A stretch of 64,000 nt of DNA, taken from positions 10,105 to 74,104 of the forward strand of contig CAZPFS010000005.1 of the NCBI GenBank assembly GCA_964585925.1. The letters run 5' to 3'. The translations under genes and the position numbers were made by a program. The notes beneath the pieces were generated by a model that saw nothing but the letters and a program-made list of their open reading frames with translations, was not told where the DNA came from and did no database searches. This DNA comes from JAAZLS01 sp964585925 (GTDB taxonomy: Bacteria > Bacillota > Dethiobacteria > DTU022). Positions 26,441 to 35,221 of this stretch are shown one piece after another. The stretch's first letter is position 1. Every line of letters starts with the position of its first letter.

Positions 26441-27331
26441 ATGTTTGAGAAAAAAACAACTGTTCGGGAAGCCCTGGGAAGGGCTTCTTCTATCTTTGAG
26501 GAGGCGGGTCTGGAGAGCCCCCGCCGGGAGGCCGAAATCCTTTTTTCCCGGGTGCTGGGCATGGACCGCTTAAAGATCTTGCTGGGAGGGGAAATGGGCC
26601 TGATCTCACCGCAGGTCACCCGGTTGGAAATTGCGGTCAATCGGAGGGCAAGGGGGGAACCGCTGGCTTACATTACCGGCAGACGGGAATTTTATGGTCT
26701 GGAATTCGCAGTAAATCCGGATGTGTTGATCCCCCGCCCTGAATCGGAGCTGTTAATCGAGGCGGCCCTCAAATGGGCTGACCGATCAGGGTACGCCCGG
26801 GGAGAAGGGGTCGCGGCGGCGGATCTGGGCACCGGCAGCGGTAATCTGGCGGTAACACTGGCGGTTCATTTGCCCGGCGCCAGGATTTTGGCGCTGGACA
26901 TCTCGGCGCAGGCTTTAGAGGTGGCGCGGGAAAACGCCCGCCGGCATGGCGTGGGAGGAAAAATATCCTGGTACCGTGGCGATTTTTTTTCAGCTCTTTC
27001 GGCAAGGCGTCCCCTGCCACAATTCAACCTTATAATGTCTAATCCTCCTTATATTCCCCGGGAGGATCTGCCAAAATTGCCCCTGACGGTAAGGGGATTT
27101 GAACCCCTGCAGGCCCTTGACGGAGGACTCGGCGGTCTGGAGGGTTACCGAAAATTGCTTTCCGGTCTTCCCCGCCATCTGATCTCACCGGCACTGGTAG
27201 AGGTGGAGACAGGAGCGGGCCAGCATGGTGCCGTGGCCGGTTTATTTAAAGCTTCCGGCCTGTTTCAGCGGGTAGCGGTCGTCAACGATTACCAGGACCG
27301 GCCCCGGGTAGTGCAGGGGTTTACGGGTTGA
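26441..27331 (+). CDS. prmC: Release factor glutamine methyltransferase PrmC
   Basis: A 296-residue S-adenosylmethionine methyltransferase that modifies the Gln of the GGQ motif in RF1 and RF2. The N-terminal helical domain (TVREALGRASSIFEEAG) precedes the Rossmann domain with LGTGSGNLAVTLA and the substrate motif NPPY at about residues 201-204. ATG 26441 follows GGGGAG. It is 22 bases after prfA, the standard pair. Confidence 0.95.
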   Translation: MFEKKTTVREALGRASSIFEEAGLESPRREAEILFSRVLGMDRLKILLGGEMGLISPQVTRLEIAVNRRARGEPLAYITGRREFYGLEFAVNPDVLIPRPESELLIEAALKWADRSGYARGEGVAAADLGTGSGNLAVTLAVHLPGARILALDISAQALEVARENARRHGVGGKISWYRGDFFSALSARRPLPQFNLIMSNPPYIPREDLPKLPLTVRGFEPLQALDGGLGGLEGYRKLLSGLPRHLISPALVEVETGAGQHGAVAGLFKASGLFQRVAVVNDYQDRPRVVQGFTG

Positions 27332-27654
27332 TGGGGATGTGATTGGGGGAACGGAACGATTCCACGCGGCCAATCTCCGGAGGCTATTGAGCTCAATCCG
27401 GTTTTTTCCCCCGATTTCCAGAACCTTTAATGCTCTTTTTAATCCTCCATACCGGCCACCACTGAATAAAACTGTCTCCTCCTTAACACTGTCACCGGAT
27501 GGAAACATCCTGAATTGAGCCATCGCAAGCACCCCCCCCTTTTTTGCCAATATTTGACCAGTAAATCCATGGTTCCGGCCGGATTACAGGATAACTCCGG
27601 TTTATAACCGCGGCTGCAGTGGCAATAATTATATATGTACATTCCGCGCCGCAG
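27332..27654. other. Intergenic region between prmC and sigG
   Basis: No convincing gene. A minus-strand frame could encode a short Arg/Gly-rich protein from an ATG near 27520 with a poly-G site in front, but it would run about 90 bases into prmC on the other strand and resembles no family. No terminator was found for the prfA-prmC transcript. GGCAATAATT at about 27621-27630 resembles the forespore -10 further on. Confidence 0.3.
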
Positions 27655-27684
27655 GTCTAAGTAATACCAATATTGGCAATAATA
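27655..27684 (+). promoter_or_regulatory. Candidate SigF/SigG-type promoter of sigG-spoIIR
   Basis: GTCTA (27655-27659), a 15-base spacer and GGCAATAATA (27675-27684) match the forespore consensus as I recall it (GYATA, 15, GGNNANAMTR): 4 of 5 at -35, full match at -10. In B. subtilis both spoIIR and sigG are read by SigF in the forespore. It lies 19 bases before the sigG ATG. Confidence 0.6.
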
Positions 27685-27703
27685 GGGGTGAGGGGGTAAG
27701 AGA

Positions 27704-28504
27704 ATGATTTCCTATAAAGTACAGCTCAGTGGAGTGAATACTTACAAATTACGCACCCTGTCATCCGATGAAATGCAGTTACTCTTTCTCAAGATCAAAG
27801 AAGGCGACGCACAAGCCCGGGAAAAGCTGGTGGAGTGCAACCTGCGCCTGGTACTGAGCATATTGCAGCGTTTTAAAAACAGGGGTGAGCCGCTGGACGA
27901 TCTTTTCCAGGTTGGATGTATCGGCTTGATCAAGGCTATAGATAATTTTCAATTGGAGCAGGAGGTAAATTTCTCTACTTATGCCGTGCCCATGATTATA
28001 GGCGAGATCAAACGTTATCTTCGGGACAATAACAGCATTCACATCAGCCGTTCAGTGAAGAGCCTGGCCCAAAAAATCCAACAAACCAGGGAAAAGCTGA
28101 TTAACAGAAACTGCCGGGAGCCGAATATCAGTGAACTGGCCCGGGAAATGGATCTATCGCCGGAAGAGGTGGTATTTGCTTATAACGCCGTCCAGGAACC
28201 TGTTTCGTTGCATGATCCCGTTTACAACGACAGTACCGACCCGGTCTATGTTATGGATACCATCAGCGATACCAGCAGCGGGTGTGAGAAATGGCTGGAT
28301 AATCTGGCTTTACAGGAAGCGCTTTCCAGACTGGCTCCAAGGGAAAAATCAATCCTCGAAGCCCGTTTTATAAAAGGGCAAACCCAGGTGGAAATTGCCC
28401 GACAGGTGGGCATATCCCAAGCCCAGGTCTCCAGAGTAGAAAAAGCTGCTTTGAAATTGATCCGCCAGTATTGCAGCAGTTCAGAACATGGGGAAAGGAT
28501 ATAA
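27704..28504 (+). CDS. sigG: RNA polymerase sigma factor SigG (late forespore)
   Basis: A 266-residue sigma-70 family factor. It has region 2 (NLRLVLSILQRFKNRGEPLDDLFQ ending FSTYAVPMIIGEI), region 3, and region 4 (QTQVEIARQVGISQAQVSRVE). The N-terminal GVNTYKL and the PVSLHDPVYND and DPVYVMDTISD segments match SigG rather than SigF. SigG drives late forespore genes. ATG 27704 follows GGGGGTAAGAG. In most spore formers sigG lies beside spoIIGA-sigE; here it sits between prmC and spoIIR, so it may be relocated or a second copy. Confidence 0.88.
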   Translation: MISYKVQLSGVNTYKLRTLSSDEMQLLFLKIKEGDAQAREKLVECNLRLVLSILQRFKNRGEPLDDLFQVGCIGLIKAIDNFQLEQEVNFSTYAVPMIIGEIKRYLRDNNSIHISRSVKSLAQKIQQTREKLINRNCREPNISELAREMDLSPEEVVFAYNAVQEPVSLHDPVYNDSTDPVYVMDTISDTSSGCEKWLDNLALQEALSRLAPREKSILEARFIKGQTQVEIARQVGISQAQVSRVEKAALKLIRQYCSSSEHGERI

Positions 28505-28505
28505 T

Positions 28506-29183
28506 ATGCCGGGATCAAGGCAAAGGATCCTCTTATTCAATTTTATGCTGTGGATGTTCGCCGCTGCAGCGGCGCTTACGGGCAGTGGGAGTTTTGAAAG
28601 ACAACTTCAGCCGGGGCGGCAGTTCTGGAATGTTTATTCTGCTGGGGAGCCGGTTCTACGGTTACATGTCATTGCCAACAGCGATACGCCGGAGGATCAG
28701 GCGTATAAAGAGCAGGTGGTAAGGATCGTCAGACGAGAGCTGGATCATCAGGGTGCCTTTATATCCGCGGAGGCTTGTCGGGATTATGTCGGTCAGGCCA
28801 TCCCCTCCCTGGAAAATGAGATCAGGAATTCACTGCCGGAGCCTGTGCCCGGACAAGGAGTATCCATGGAGATTGGCAGAAGTTTTTTTCCACTGCGGGC
28901 ATACGGCAATCAGGTACTTCCTCCCGGGCAATACCTGGCTCTAAAAATAATTATTGGCGCGGGAAAAGGAGAAAACTGGTGGTGCCTTTTATTTCCGCCG
29001 CTTTGCACAACCCTGACCGAGTGCGGGCCCGAAGAAGAACCGGCTGCCGGGACAGATGGGAAGGATCAAAAGCCGGATAGGCAGGATGAACCGGTGCGGC
29101 GAAGGTTTCAAGTCTGGGAATGGCTAAAACAGTGGCTCCGGCCGAAACAAATTACTGATTCCCTCCCGTTGCCGGGCGATTGA
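28506..29183 (+). CDS. spoIIR: Stage II sporulation protein R
   Basis: A 225-residue secreted forespore signal that triggers SpoIIGA to process pro-SigE in the mother cell. A signal-like hydrophobic segment (about residues 8-24) is followed by the family core VLRLHVIANSDTPEDQAYKE. Near the C-terminus are PPGQYLALKIIIGAGKG and NWWCLLFPPLC. ATG 28506 follows AAAGGAT and begins one base after the sigG stop, so the two are a unit. A basic and acidic tail of about 50 residues follows the conserved part. Confidence 0.92.
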   Translation: MPGSRQRILLFNFMLWMFAAAAALTGSGSFERQLQPGRQFWNVYSAGEPVLRLHVIANSDTPEDQAYKEQVVRIVRRELDHQGAFISAEACRDYVGQAIPSLENEIRNSLPEPVPGQGVSMEIGRSFFPLRAYGNQVLPPGQYLALKIIIGAGKGENWWCLLFPPLCTTLTECGPEEEPAAGTDGKDQKPDRQDEPVRRRFQVWEWLKQWLRPKQITDSLPLPGD

Positions 29184-29208
29184 AAATAGGTTGCCGATCG
29201 GATATAAT
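29180..29208 (+). promoter_or_regulatory. Promoter of the Na+/phosphate transporter gene
   Basis: TTGAAA (29180-29185), 17-base spacer, TATAAT (29203-29208). It is close to sigma-A consensus and overlaps the spoIIR stop codon. The ribosome site GGAGGAGGG lies about 40 bases downstream. Confidence 0.7.
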
Positions 29209-29259
29209 GCAAAGGGTTGTTAAAATCTAGCAGGCGGCATTATCCGGAGGAGGGTTGGG

Positions 29260-30876
29260 GTGTTTATAAAGGTTGCTGTCAGCCTAATCGGTGGCCTGGG
29301 CCTTTTTTTATTTGGAATTCAAATGATGGCTTCCGGAATGCAAAAGGCTGCCGGGGACAAGCTTCGACGTTTTTTGGAAGTGTTGAGCAACAAACCCCTG
29401 ATGGGCGCTTTTACCGGTATGGTGGTGACCATGCTTATTCAAAGCAGCAGCAGCACTACGGTGATGGTGGTGGGGTTTGCTAATGCCGGGCTGATCAACC
29501 TGGCCCAGGCGGTAAGTGTGATTATTGGTGCCAATATCGGCACCACCGTTACCGCCCAGATTATCTCCTTCAATGTCACCGCCCTGGCTCTGCCGGCTAT
29601 AGGCATCGGTTCATTGTTGAATTTTTTCGGGCACCGCCGGCTTTTCAGGTATCTGGGACAGGCTATTTTAGGATTTGGGCTGTTGTTTTTGGGTATCATG
29701 ACTATGTCCACCGGTGTGATCCCCTTAAAAGAGCTGCCAGCTTTCCACTATCTTCTGTTGCGCTTCGCTGAAAACCCCCTGCTGGGGGTGCTTTTCGGGG
29801 CTCTCTTTACCGCTGTCATTCAGGGCAGCGGTGCGGTGACCGGCGTAATTATCGCCCTGTCCACACAGGGGTTAATATCTTTGCCCTCTGCCCTCCCTCT
29901 TATTCTGGGAACCAACATCGGCACCTGTATTACCGCTGTATTGGCCGGAATCGGCGCGAACATTACCGCCCGCCGGGCAGCTTTGGCCCACTTGCTGTTT
30001 AACCTGTTCGGAGTAGCGCTGGCCCTTATTTTTCTAAAACCCTTTACCGGTCTGGTCTTAAACAGCGCCCATTCACTTCCCCGCCAGGTCGCGAATGGCC
30101 ACACCATTTTCAACCTGGCCAACACCATAATTGTGATGCTGTTTTTAAATTATTTTATCAAACTGTTGACCCATATTATCCCGGGCCCGGAATCCATGGT
30201 GGATTTAAAGCCCAAATACCTGGACCGGCGCATTTTAAAGACACCTCCCATGGCCATCGGCGGAGCCAAGATGGAGCTGCTAAGAATGGCCTCCTTGGCC
30301 AGGGATATGCTGGCCAATTCCGTACAAACTTTCATGCACAATGACCTGAAAAGAGCTCAACATATCGAGCAGATGGAAGAACTGCTGGATGGCCTGGAAA
30401 AAGAAATAAATGTATATCTGGCGGAGGTGTCACAGCATTCTCTGACGGCTCAACAATCTAAAAGTATTGCCGGTTATATGTCGGCCGCCAATGATTTGGA
30501 GCGAATTGGCGATCATTCCGAAAACATTCTGCAGCTGGCCGAAACAAAATTTGAAGATCGGCTGCCTTTTTCGGACACTGCCCTGCAGGAGTTGCAATTG
30601 ATATATGACAAGGTCTATAGTACCCTTTCCAAGGCTATCAAGGCCTTTGAACTGGAGAATCTGGACCTGGCCCGGGAAGTGGTTGCCGAAGAAAATGAAA
30701 TTGATCGGGTAGAAAAAGAGTTGCGTCAGAGCCACATCCGGCGCATAAATCAGAAAAGCTGTCACCCTTCTTCCGGAGTGATCTATCTGGATGTGTTGAG
30801 CAATCTGGAAAGGATAGCCGATCATGCCAACAACCTGGCTCAGGGAGTGATGGAAGATATCAATTTTAAGCCTTGA
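29260..30876 (+). CDS. Na+/phosphate cotransporter family protein with PhoU-like domain
   Basis: A 538-residue NptA-type transporter. Two inverted membrane repeats carry the QSS signatures (IQSSSSTT near residue 60 and QGSGAVTG near 190), and each half has a TNIGT-like GANIGTTVT or GTNIGTCIT motif. A C-terminal helical PhoU-like domain (about residues 340-535) follows. It probably moves phosphate with sodium; other anions are possible. GTG 29260 follows GGAGGAGGG. It has its own promoter. Confidence 0.88.
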   Translation: MFIKVAVSLIGGLGLFLFGIQMMASGMQKAAGDKLRRFLEVLSNKPLMGAFTGMVVTMLIQSSSSTTVMVVGFANAGLINLAQAVSVIIGANIGTTVTAQIISFNVTALALPAIGIGSLLNFFGHRRLFRYLGQAILGFGLLFLGIMTMSTGVIPLKELPAFHYLLLRFAENPLLGVLFGALFTAVIQGSGAVTGVIIALSTQGLISLPSALPLILGTNIGTCITAVLAGIGANITARRAALAHLLFNLFGVALALIFLKPFTGLVLNSAHSLPRQVANGHTIFNLANTIIVMLFLNYFIKLLTHIIPGPESMVDLKPKYLDRRILKTPPMAIGGAKMELLRMASLARDMLANSVQTFMHNDLKRAQHIEQMEELLDGLEKEINVYLAEVSQHSLTAQQSKSIAGYMSAANDLERIGDHSENILQLAETKFEDRLPFSDTALQELQLIYDKVYSTLSKAIKAFELENLDLAREVVAEENEIDRVEKELRQSHIRRINQKSCHPSSGVIYLDVLSNLERIADHANNLAQGVMEDINFKP

Positions 30877-31026
30877 AACAATAACAACCCGGAAACGGGC
30901 AAGGAAGTGACACTCACCGACAAAATGCAGCCGAATAACAGAGCTTGTCATGCTGCAGGCATAAGGATGGACAGGCAAATCCGGGAGGAAAAGTGCTTTC
31001 CTGACGGGTGGCGGGGGGCGGCAACC

Positions 31027-32007
31027 ATGTTGCTGGCAGGGGGAGGCGAATCTGTCCGTAAGGCGGCTTCAATTTTGTTGCGGGGCGGGCTGGTGGCTTT
31101 TCCCACCGAAACAGTTTACGGGCTGGGGGCAGCAGTAGATCAGATTAAGGCAATCGATCGCATATTTGCTGTCAAGGGCCGCCCCGCAGATAACCCTTTG
31201 ATTGTCCATATTTCTTGCCGCGCGCAGCTAGATCGGTTGGTTACGTATGTTTCTCCGGCCGCGGAACATTTGATGGACCGGTTCTGGCCGGGTCCTCTGA
31301 CCCTTATCTTTCCCAGATTCCCGGCCATTCCGGCCGAGATCAGCGCCGGGCTGCCCACGGTGGCGGTAAGAATGCCCGCCCATTCCCTGGCCTTGAAGCT
31401 GATCCGGGCCGCCGGGGTGCCTTTAGTGGCCCCCAGCGCCAACCTGTCGGGGCGGCCAAGTCCCACTACCGCTCGTCATGTGCTGACGGATCTGGCGGGG
31501 AAAATAGAAGCCGTGCTGGACGGGGGGCCTTGCCGGGTGGGGGTTGAATCCACAGTGCTTGATCTTACCGGCGCCCGTCCGGTGATCTTGCGGCCGGGAG
31601 GGGTTTCCAGGGAGGAATTGGAACAGGCGATGCAAGTGGCGGTGGCGCCCGCCCACTGGCATGGCGGACAGAATCCGCCCTCTCCGGGGATGAAATACCG
31701 TCATTATTCCCCGCAGGGCTCGCTGCTGTTGATTACCGGGGCCCCTGAACGCCGTCGTAAACTAATAGATTCCCTGGCCCGGTATTACCGGGATCGGGGC
31801 ATACCGGTAGAACTTCTTACCGGGGCGCAACTTAGAAGAGACGCACCGGACAAAGGGGACCTCGCCCGCTGTTTATATGGCAAGCTGCGCAGTTATGATC
31901 TGCGGGGGATAAAAGTAATCCTGGCTGAGGAAACCTCGCCGGAAGGAATGGGACTGGCGATCATGAACCGGCTGAGAAGGGCCGCGGCCAGGGTGATCAA
32001 GGTGTAA
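31027..32007 (+). CDS. Threonylcarbamoyl-AMP synthase, Sua5 type
   Basis: About 326 residues. The YrdC domain has GGLVAFPTETVYGLGA, KGRPADNPL and VAPSANLSGRPSPT, the ATP/threonine-binding motifs. A linker leads to the C-terminal Sua5 domain with HYSPQG. It makes L-threonylcarbamoyl-AMP for the t6A modification of ANN-decoding tRNAs, which would include the tRNA-Thr at 55270. The start is uncertain: ATG 31027 fits the family N-terminus; ATG 30967 and GTG 30907 would add residues with no family support. In B. subtilis the homologue ywlC holds the same place. Confidence 0.88.
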   Translation: MLLAGGGESVRKAASILLRGGLVAFPTETVYGLGAAVDQIKAIDRIFAVKGRPADNPLIVHISCRAQLDRLVTYVSPAAEHLMDRFWPGPLTLIFPRFPAIPAEISAGLPTVAVRMPAHSLALKLIRAAGVPLVAPSANLSGRPSPTTARHVLTDLAGKIEAVLDGGPCRVGVESTVLDLTGARPVILRPGGVSREELEQAMQVAVAPAHWHGGQNPPSPGMKYRHYSPQGSLLLITGAPERRRKLIDSLARYYRDRGIPVELLTGAQLRRDAPDKGDLARCLYGKLRSYDLRGIKVILAEETSPEGMGLAIMNRLRRAAARVIKV

Positions 32008-32022
32008 TTGGAGGAAAAGATC

Positions 32023-32514
32023 ATGATCCTGTTTATATGTACCGGCAACACCTGCCGGAGTGTCATGGCAGAGGCGTTAATGCGCCGGTTATGGCAGCAA
32101 TATGGCGATGATCGGGAGTTGATAATTTCCTCAGCGGGTCTCTCTCCCGTCGAGAAAAAATCCTCGCTGCATGTCCGGGAGTTGCTGGCTCGGGAGAAAA
32201 TTTCCGTAGAATCCCATATTCCTTGCCGGATCACCAAATCACAGGTTGGTGAGGCGCGCCTTATTTTGGTAATGGAAGAATACCATCGCCAAAGGGTGCT
32301 GGATCTTTATCCGAACGCAGCCGATAAAATATATTTATTGAAAGAATTTGCCGGTATTACCGGCGAGAATATGGACATCGAAGATCCCTACGGGGGTTCC
32401 AGGGCAACCTATAGTCGAATTCTGGAAGAGATCCGGGAAGCGGTAAAACAGGTAGTGGCCAAACTCATGGATCAGAATAAATTTGTTTCAGGAGAGGAGA
32501 TTTCCCGAAAATGA
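32023..32514 (+). CDS. ywlE: Low-molecular-weight phosphatase, YwlE arginine-phosphatase type
   Basis: A 163-residue phosphatase with the CX5R loop CTGNTCRS (Cys6 nucleophile, Arg12) and the general-acid Asp in DPYGG. The Thr10 in GNTCR, where tyrosine phosphatases have Ile, is the residue tied to phosphoarginine preference in B. subtilis YwlE. It would reverse McsB protein arginine phosphorylation; no mcsB is in the window. ATG 32023 follows GGAGGAAA. rpiB starts inside its last codons. Confidence 0.88.
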   Translation: MILFICTGNTCRSVMAEALMRRLWQQYGDDRELIISSAGLSPVEKKSSLHVRELLAREKISVESHIPCRITKSQVGEARLILVMEEYHRQRVLDLYPNAADKIYLLKEFAGITGENMDIEDPYGGSRATYSRILEEIREAVKQVVAKLMDQNKFVSGEEISRK

Positions 32515-32954
32515 GAATTGCATTGGGCAGCGATCATGCCGGATATACCCTGAAACAGGCTATTATTGATCATTGTAAAAACAGCAAAATCGACTGCTCT
32601 GATTTCGGCACATTTTCCGAAGCGCCGGTTGATTATCCAGACATCGCCTTTCCGGTTATTCGGGCTATAATTTCCAAAGAATTTGATTTTGGAGTTTTAA
32701 TTTGTGGTACAGGGATAGGGGTATCCATGATTGCCAACCGTTTTCAGGAAATCAGAGCTGCTCTGTGCAGCGATCCTTATACTGCCCGTTGTTCAAGAGA
32801 ACATAATAATGCCAACATTTTGACCCTTGGATCAAGGGTTACCGGTCCCGGTCTGGCGATGGAAATCGTAAAGGTGTTTTTAAATACTCCCTTCCAGGGG
32901 GGAAGACACCAGCGGCGGCTGGACAAGATCAGACTTTTGTCCGATCACAGATAA
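32511..32954 (+). CDS. rpiB: Ribose-5-phosphate isomerase B
   Basis: A 147-residue RpiB/LacAB-type isomerase of the pentose phosphate pathway. Motifs: ALGSDHAGYTLKQ, DYPDIAFPV, GVLICGTGIGVSMIANR with the active-site Cys, and EHNNANILTLGSRV. ATG 32511 overlaps the ywlE stop. The order ywlC-ywlE-rpiB-glyA matches B. subtilis. Activity on allose-6-phosphate is possible as in other RpiB proteins. Confidence 0.95.
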   Translation: MRIALGSDHAGYTLKQAIIDHCKNSKIDCSDFGTFSEAPVDYPDIAFPVIRAIISKEFDFGVLICGTGIGVSMIANRFQEIRAALCSDPYTARCSREHNNANILTLGSRVTGPGLAMEIVKVFLNTPFQGGRHQRRLDKIRLLSDHR

Positions 32955-32983
32955 ATGCCGGCATAACCGATAATACAAGCTCA

Positions 32984-33002
32984 GGCAGGATAATTTCCTG
33001 CC
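32984..33002 (+). promoter_or_regulatory. Hairpin in glyA leader
   Basis: GGCAGGA (32984-32990) and TCCTGCC (32996-33002) form a perfect 7-bp stem with a 5-base loop, 19 bases before the glyA start. There is no U-tract after it, so it is not a standard terminator; it may affect mRNA stability or translation. Confidence 0.4.
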
Positions 33003-33021
33003 GGTTACAGGGAGGCTCGTC

Positions 33022-34293
33022 ATGAATCATAGGCTGGTTGCCGATCAAATCGGAAAAACCAATCTTTGCCGGATCGATCCGGAAATAGCTGAAATAATTG
33101 AGGCGGAGTTTGAACGCCAGCAAAATCATCTGGAATTGATCGCTTCGGAAAATATCGCCAGCCAGGCGGTGTTGGAGGCCCAAGGTTCGGTTTTGACCAA
33201 TAAATATGCCGAAGGATACCCCGGCGCACGTTATTACGGGGGCTGTGCCGAGGTAGACCGGGCAGAAGAACTGGCCATCAGCCGGGCCAAAAAACTGTTT
33301 GGAGCGGAACATGTCAACGTTCAGCCTCATGCGGGGGCGCCGGCAAACCTGGCTGTATATTTGGCCATGCTCAAGCCCGGTGATAAAATTCTGGGAATGG
33401 ATCTGGCTCACGGGGGTCATCTTACCCACGGCAGCCGCGCCAATCTTTCTGGCCGATATTTTAAGGCCTTCGGCTACGGAGTGGATCCGGTCACGGAACA
33501 AATAGATATGGAAGAAGTGCGCCGTCTGGCACAGGAGATCCGGCCCAGGCTGATCATCGCCGGAGCAAGCTCGTACCCCCGGAAGATCGATTTTGCCGCC
33601 TTTTCAGATATCGCCCGGGACTGTGAGGCCCTGTTGATGGCGGATATGGCACACATTGCGGGTCTGGTAGCGACGGGTCTTCATCCCAACCCGGTTCCCT
33701 ATGCCGATTTCGTGACCACCACCACCCACAAGACCCTGCGCGGTCCTCGGGGAGGGATGATCCTCTGCCGCCAGGAATTTGCCCGCCAGATTGATAAAGC
33801 TGTATTTCCCGGGCTGCAGGGCGGTCCCCTAATGCATGTGATCGCTGCCAAGGCGGTAGCCCTGAAGGAGGCGCTGGAACCTTCTTTCGGGGTTTATCAG
33901 CAAAAGGTAGTGGAAAACGCCGCCGTACTGGCGGATTCGCTGAGAGAACGCGGATTCAGGCTGGTCACCGGCGGCACGGATAACCACCTGGTGCTGATCG
34001 ATCTTCGCGCCCAGGGAATATCCGGGTTGGAGGCGGAGCAGGTGCTGGATCGGGTAGGTATCACCGCCAATAAAAACGGCATCCCCTTTGATCCGGAGGG
34101 ACCAAACATAACCAGCGGTCTGCGACTGGGCACCCCGGCCATAACTTCACGGGGGATGGGTACGGATCAGATGCGAAAAATTGCCATGTTTATTCAGGAA
34201 TCTCTTTGCCACCGGGAAAACCCGGGCCGGCTGAACCAGATCAAAGAACAGGTGATCAGCCTATGCCGGCAGTATCCCCTGCCGCACGGTTAA
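33022..34293 (+). CDS. glyA: Serine hydroxymethyltransferase
   Basis: A 423-residue PLP enzyme that interconverts serine and glycine while loading one-carbon units on tetrahydrofolate. The PLP lysine is Lys237 in TTTTHKTLRGPRGG. Other motifs: LIASENIAS, YAEGYPGARYYGG, and SGLRLGTPAIT near the end. ATG 33022 follows GGGAGGC. The hairpin at 32984-33002 is in its leader. Confidence 0.97.
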   Translation: MNHRLVADQIGKTNLCRIDPEIAEIIEAEFERQQNHLELIASENIASQAVLEAQGSVLTNKYAEGYPGARYYGGCAEVDRAEELAISRAKKLFGAEHVNVQPHAGAPANLAVYLAMLKPGDKILGMDLAHGGHLTHGSRANLSGRYFKAFGYGVDPVTEQIDMEEVRRLAQEIRPRLIIAGASSYPRKIDFAAFSDIARDCEALLMADMAHIAGLVATGLHPNPVPYADFVTTTTHKTLRGPRGGMILCRQEFARQIDKAVFPGLQGGPLMHVIAAKAVALKEALEPSFGVYQQKVVENAAVLADSLRERGFRLVTGGTDNHLVLIDLRAQGISGLEAEQVLDRVGITANKNGIPFDPEGPNITSGLRLGTPAITSRGMGTDQMRKIAMFIQESLCHRENPGRLNQIKEQVISLCRQYPLPHG

Positions 34294-34339
34294 CACTGAA
34301 GCGCAGTGATCAATGATCAATAAAGCGGAGGAACAAAGA

Positions 34340-34783
34340 ATGGACAGGCCATCATGGGATTCCTATTTTATGGACATTGCCAGAGTGGTTGCTTCCCGCT
34401 CCACCTGCCTGCGCCGGCAGGTGGGGGCGGTTATGGTAAAAGAGCGAAGGCTGCTGACCACTGGCTATAATGGCAGCCCCAGGGGACTGAAACATTGCCG
34501 GGAACTGGGATGTCTGCGGGAAGAACTCCAGGTCCCGCCGGGAGAGAGGCACGAACTCTGCCGGGGGCTGCATGCCGAGCAAAACGCCATTATTCAGGGT
34601 GCAATCTACGGGGTCTCCATCAGGGGGGCCACCCTTTATTGCACCCATTTCCCCTGCAGCCTGTGTGCCAAGATGCTGATTAATTCCGGAATCTGTCATC
34701 TGGTGGTATCATCGGATTATCCCGATCCATTGTCCAAACAGCTGCTGGAAGAGGCAAAGGTGCTGATTACGCATTGCGACTGA
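34340..34783 (+). CDS. comEB: dCMP deaminase family protein (ComEB-like)
   Basis: A 147-residue zinc deaminase with the HAEQNAI motif (catalytic His/Glu) and the FPCSLCAK zinc cysteines. The substrate-side TGYNGSPRG is also conserved. It turns dCMP into dUMP for dTTP synthesis. ATG 34340 follows GCGGAGGAAC; the upstream frame to 34313 is not conserved. Competence-gene naming is by homology only. Confidence 0.92.
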   Translation: MDRPSWDSYFMDIARVVASRSTCLRRQVGAVMVKERRLLTTGYNGSPRGLKHCRELGCLREELQVPPGERHELCRGLHAEQNAIIQGAIYGVSIRGATLYCTHFPCSLCAKMLINSGICHLVVSSDYPDPLSKQLLEEAKVLITHCD

Positions 34784-34809
34784 TGGGAAACGATGCCAGG
34801 TTGTTAGGG

Positions 34810-34838
34810 TTGTCAACCGGCAGTTAAAATAGTATTCT
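34810..34838 (+). promoter_or_regulatory. Promoter of the V-ATPase operon
   Basis: TTGTCA (34810-34815), 17-base spacer, TATTCT (34833-34838), 57 bases before the first ATPase gene: a good sigma-A promoter. It fits one transcript running to the terminator at 43494. Confidence 0.65.
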
Positions 34839-34894
34839 TAGGATGACCCGGAGATAGTCAAAAGATCGCATCATCAGGAAAGGTGGTGAATTAT

Positions 34895-35221
34895 TTGACC
34901 TTGCAATTTGTGCAATCTATCAGGGAAGCAGAAGAAAAAGCCGAATCTCTAATCCGGGAGGCCACCTTACAGGCTCGCCAGATCCGCAAACAGGCCGAAA
35001 CCAAATCGATCCAATTGGCAGAGCAGTTTCGGGCCGAGACAACAGTCCAAATCCGGGAAATATTGGAACGGTCGAAACAGGAGGCCCATGAAAAGGCGAA
35101 GCCTTTGGTGAAAGCCCAGCAACAGGAGGTTGCCAGGCTGAAAATAAAAGCAGAAAATAGAGTACCCGAGGCAGTGGCTTTCATCAAGGAAAGGATTGTG
35201 AAACTTCATGCCGGTAGTTGA
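34895..35221 (+). CDS. ntpF: V/A-type ATPase stalk subunit H (NtpF-like)
   Basis: A 108-residue, almost wholly helical protein rich in Ala, Glu, Lys and Gln with long heptads, fitting the peripheral-stalk subunit that pairs with subunit E (called H in archaea, NtpF in E. hirae). It links the membrane part to the catalytic head. TTG 34895 is favoured because AAGGTGGTGA sits just upstream; GTG 34883 lacks a site. The final codons overlap the subunit I start. Confidence 0.75.
   Translation: MTLQFVQSIREAEEKAESLIREATLQARQIRKQAETKSIQLAEQFRAETTVQIREILERSKQEAHEKAKPLVKAQQQEVARLKIKAENRVPEAVAFIKERIVKLHAGS

Noticed and set aside
27242..27550. Minus-strand frame between prmC and sigG
   Set aside because: It would overlap prmC by 90 bases on the opposite strand, matches no family and lacks a clear promoter.
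30907..31026. N-terminal extension of the Sua5/TsaC gene from GTG 30907 or ATG 30967
   Set aside because: The extra 20-40 residues are Cys/Arg-rich and unlike the family; ATG 31027 gives the expected N-terminus.
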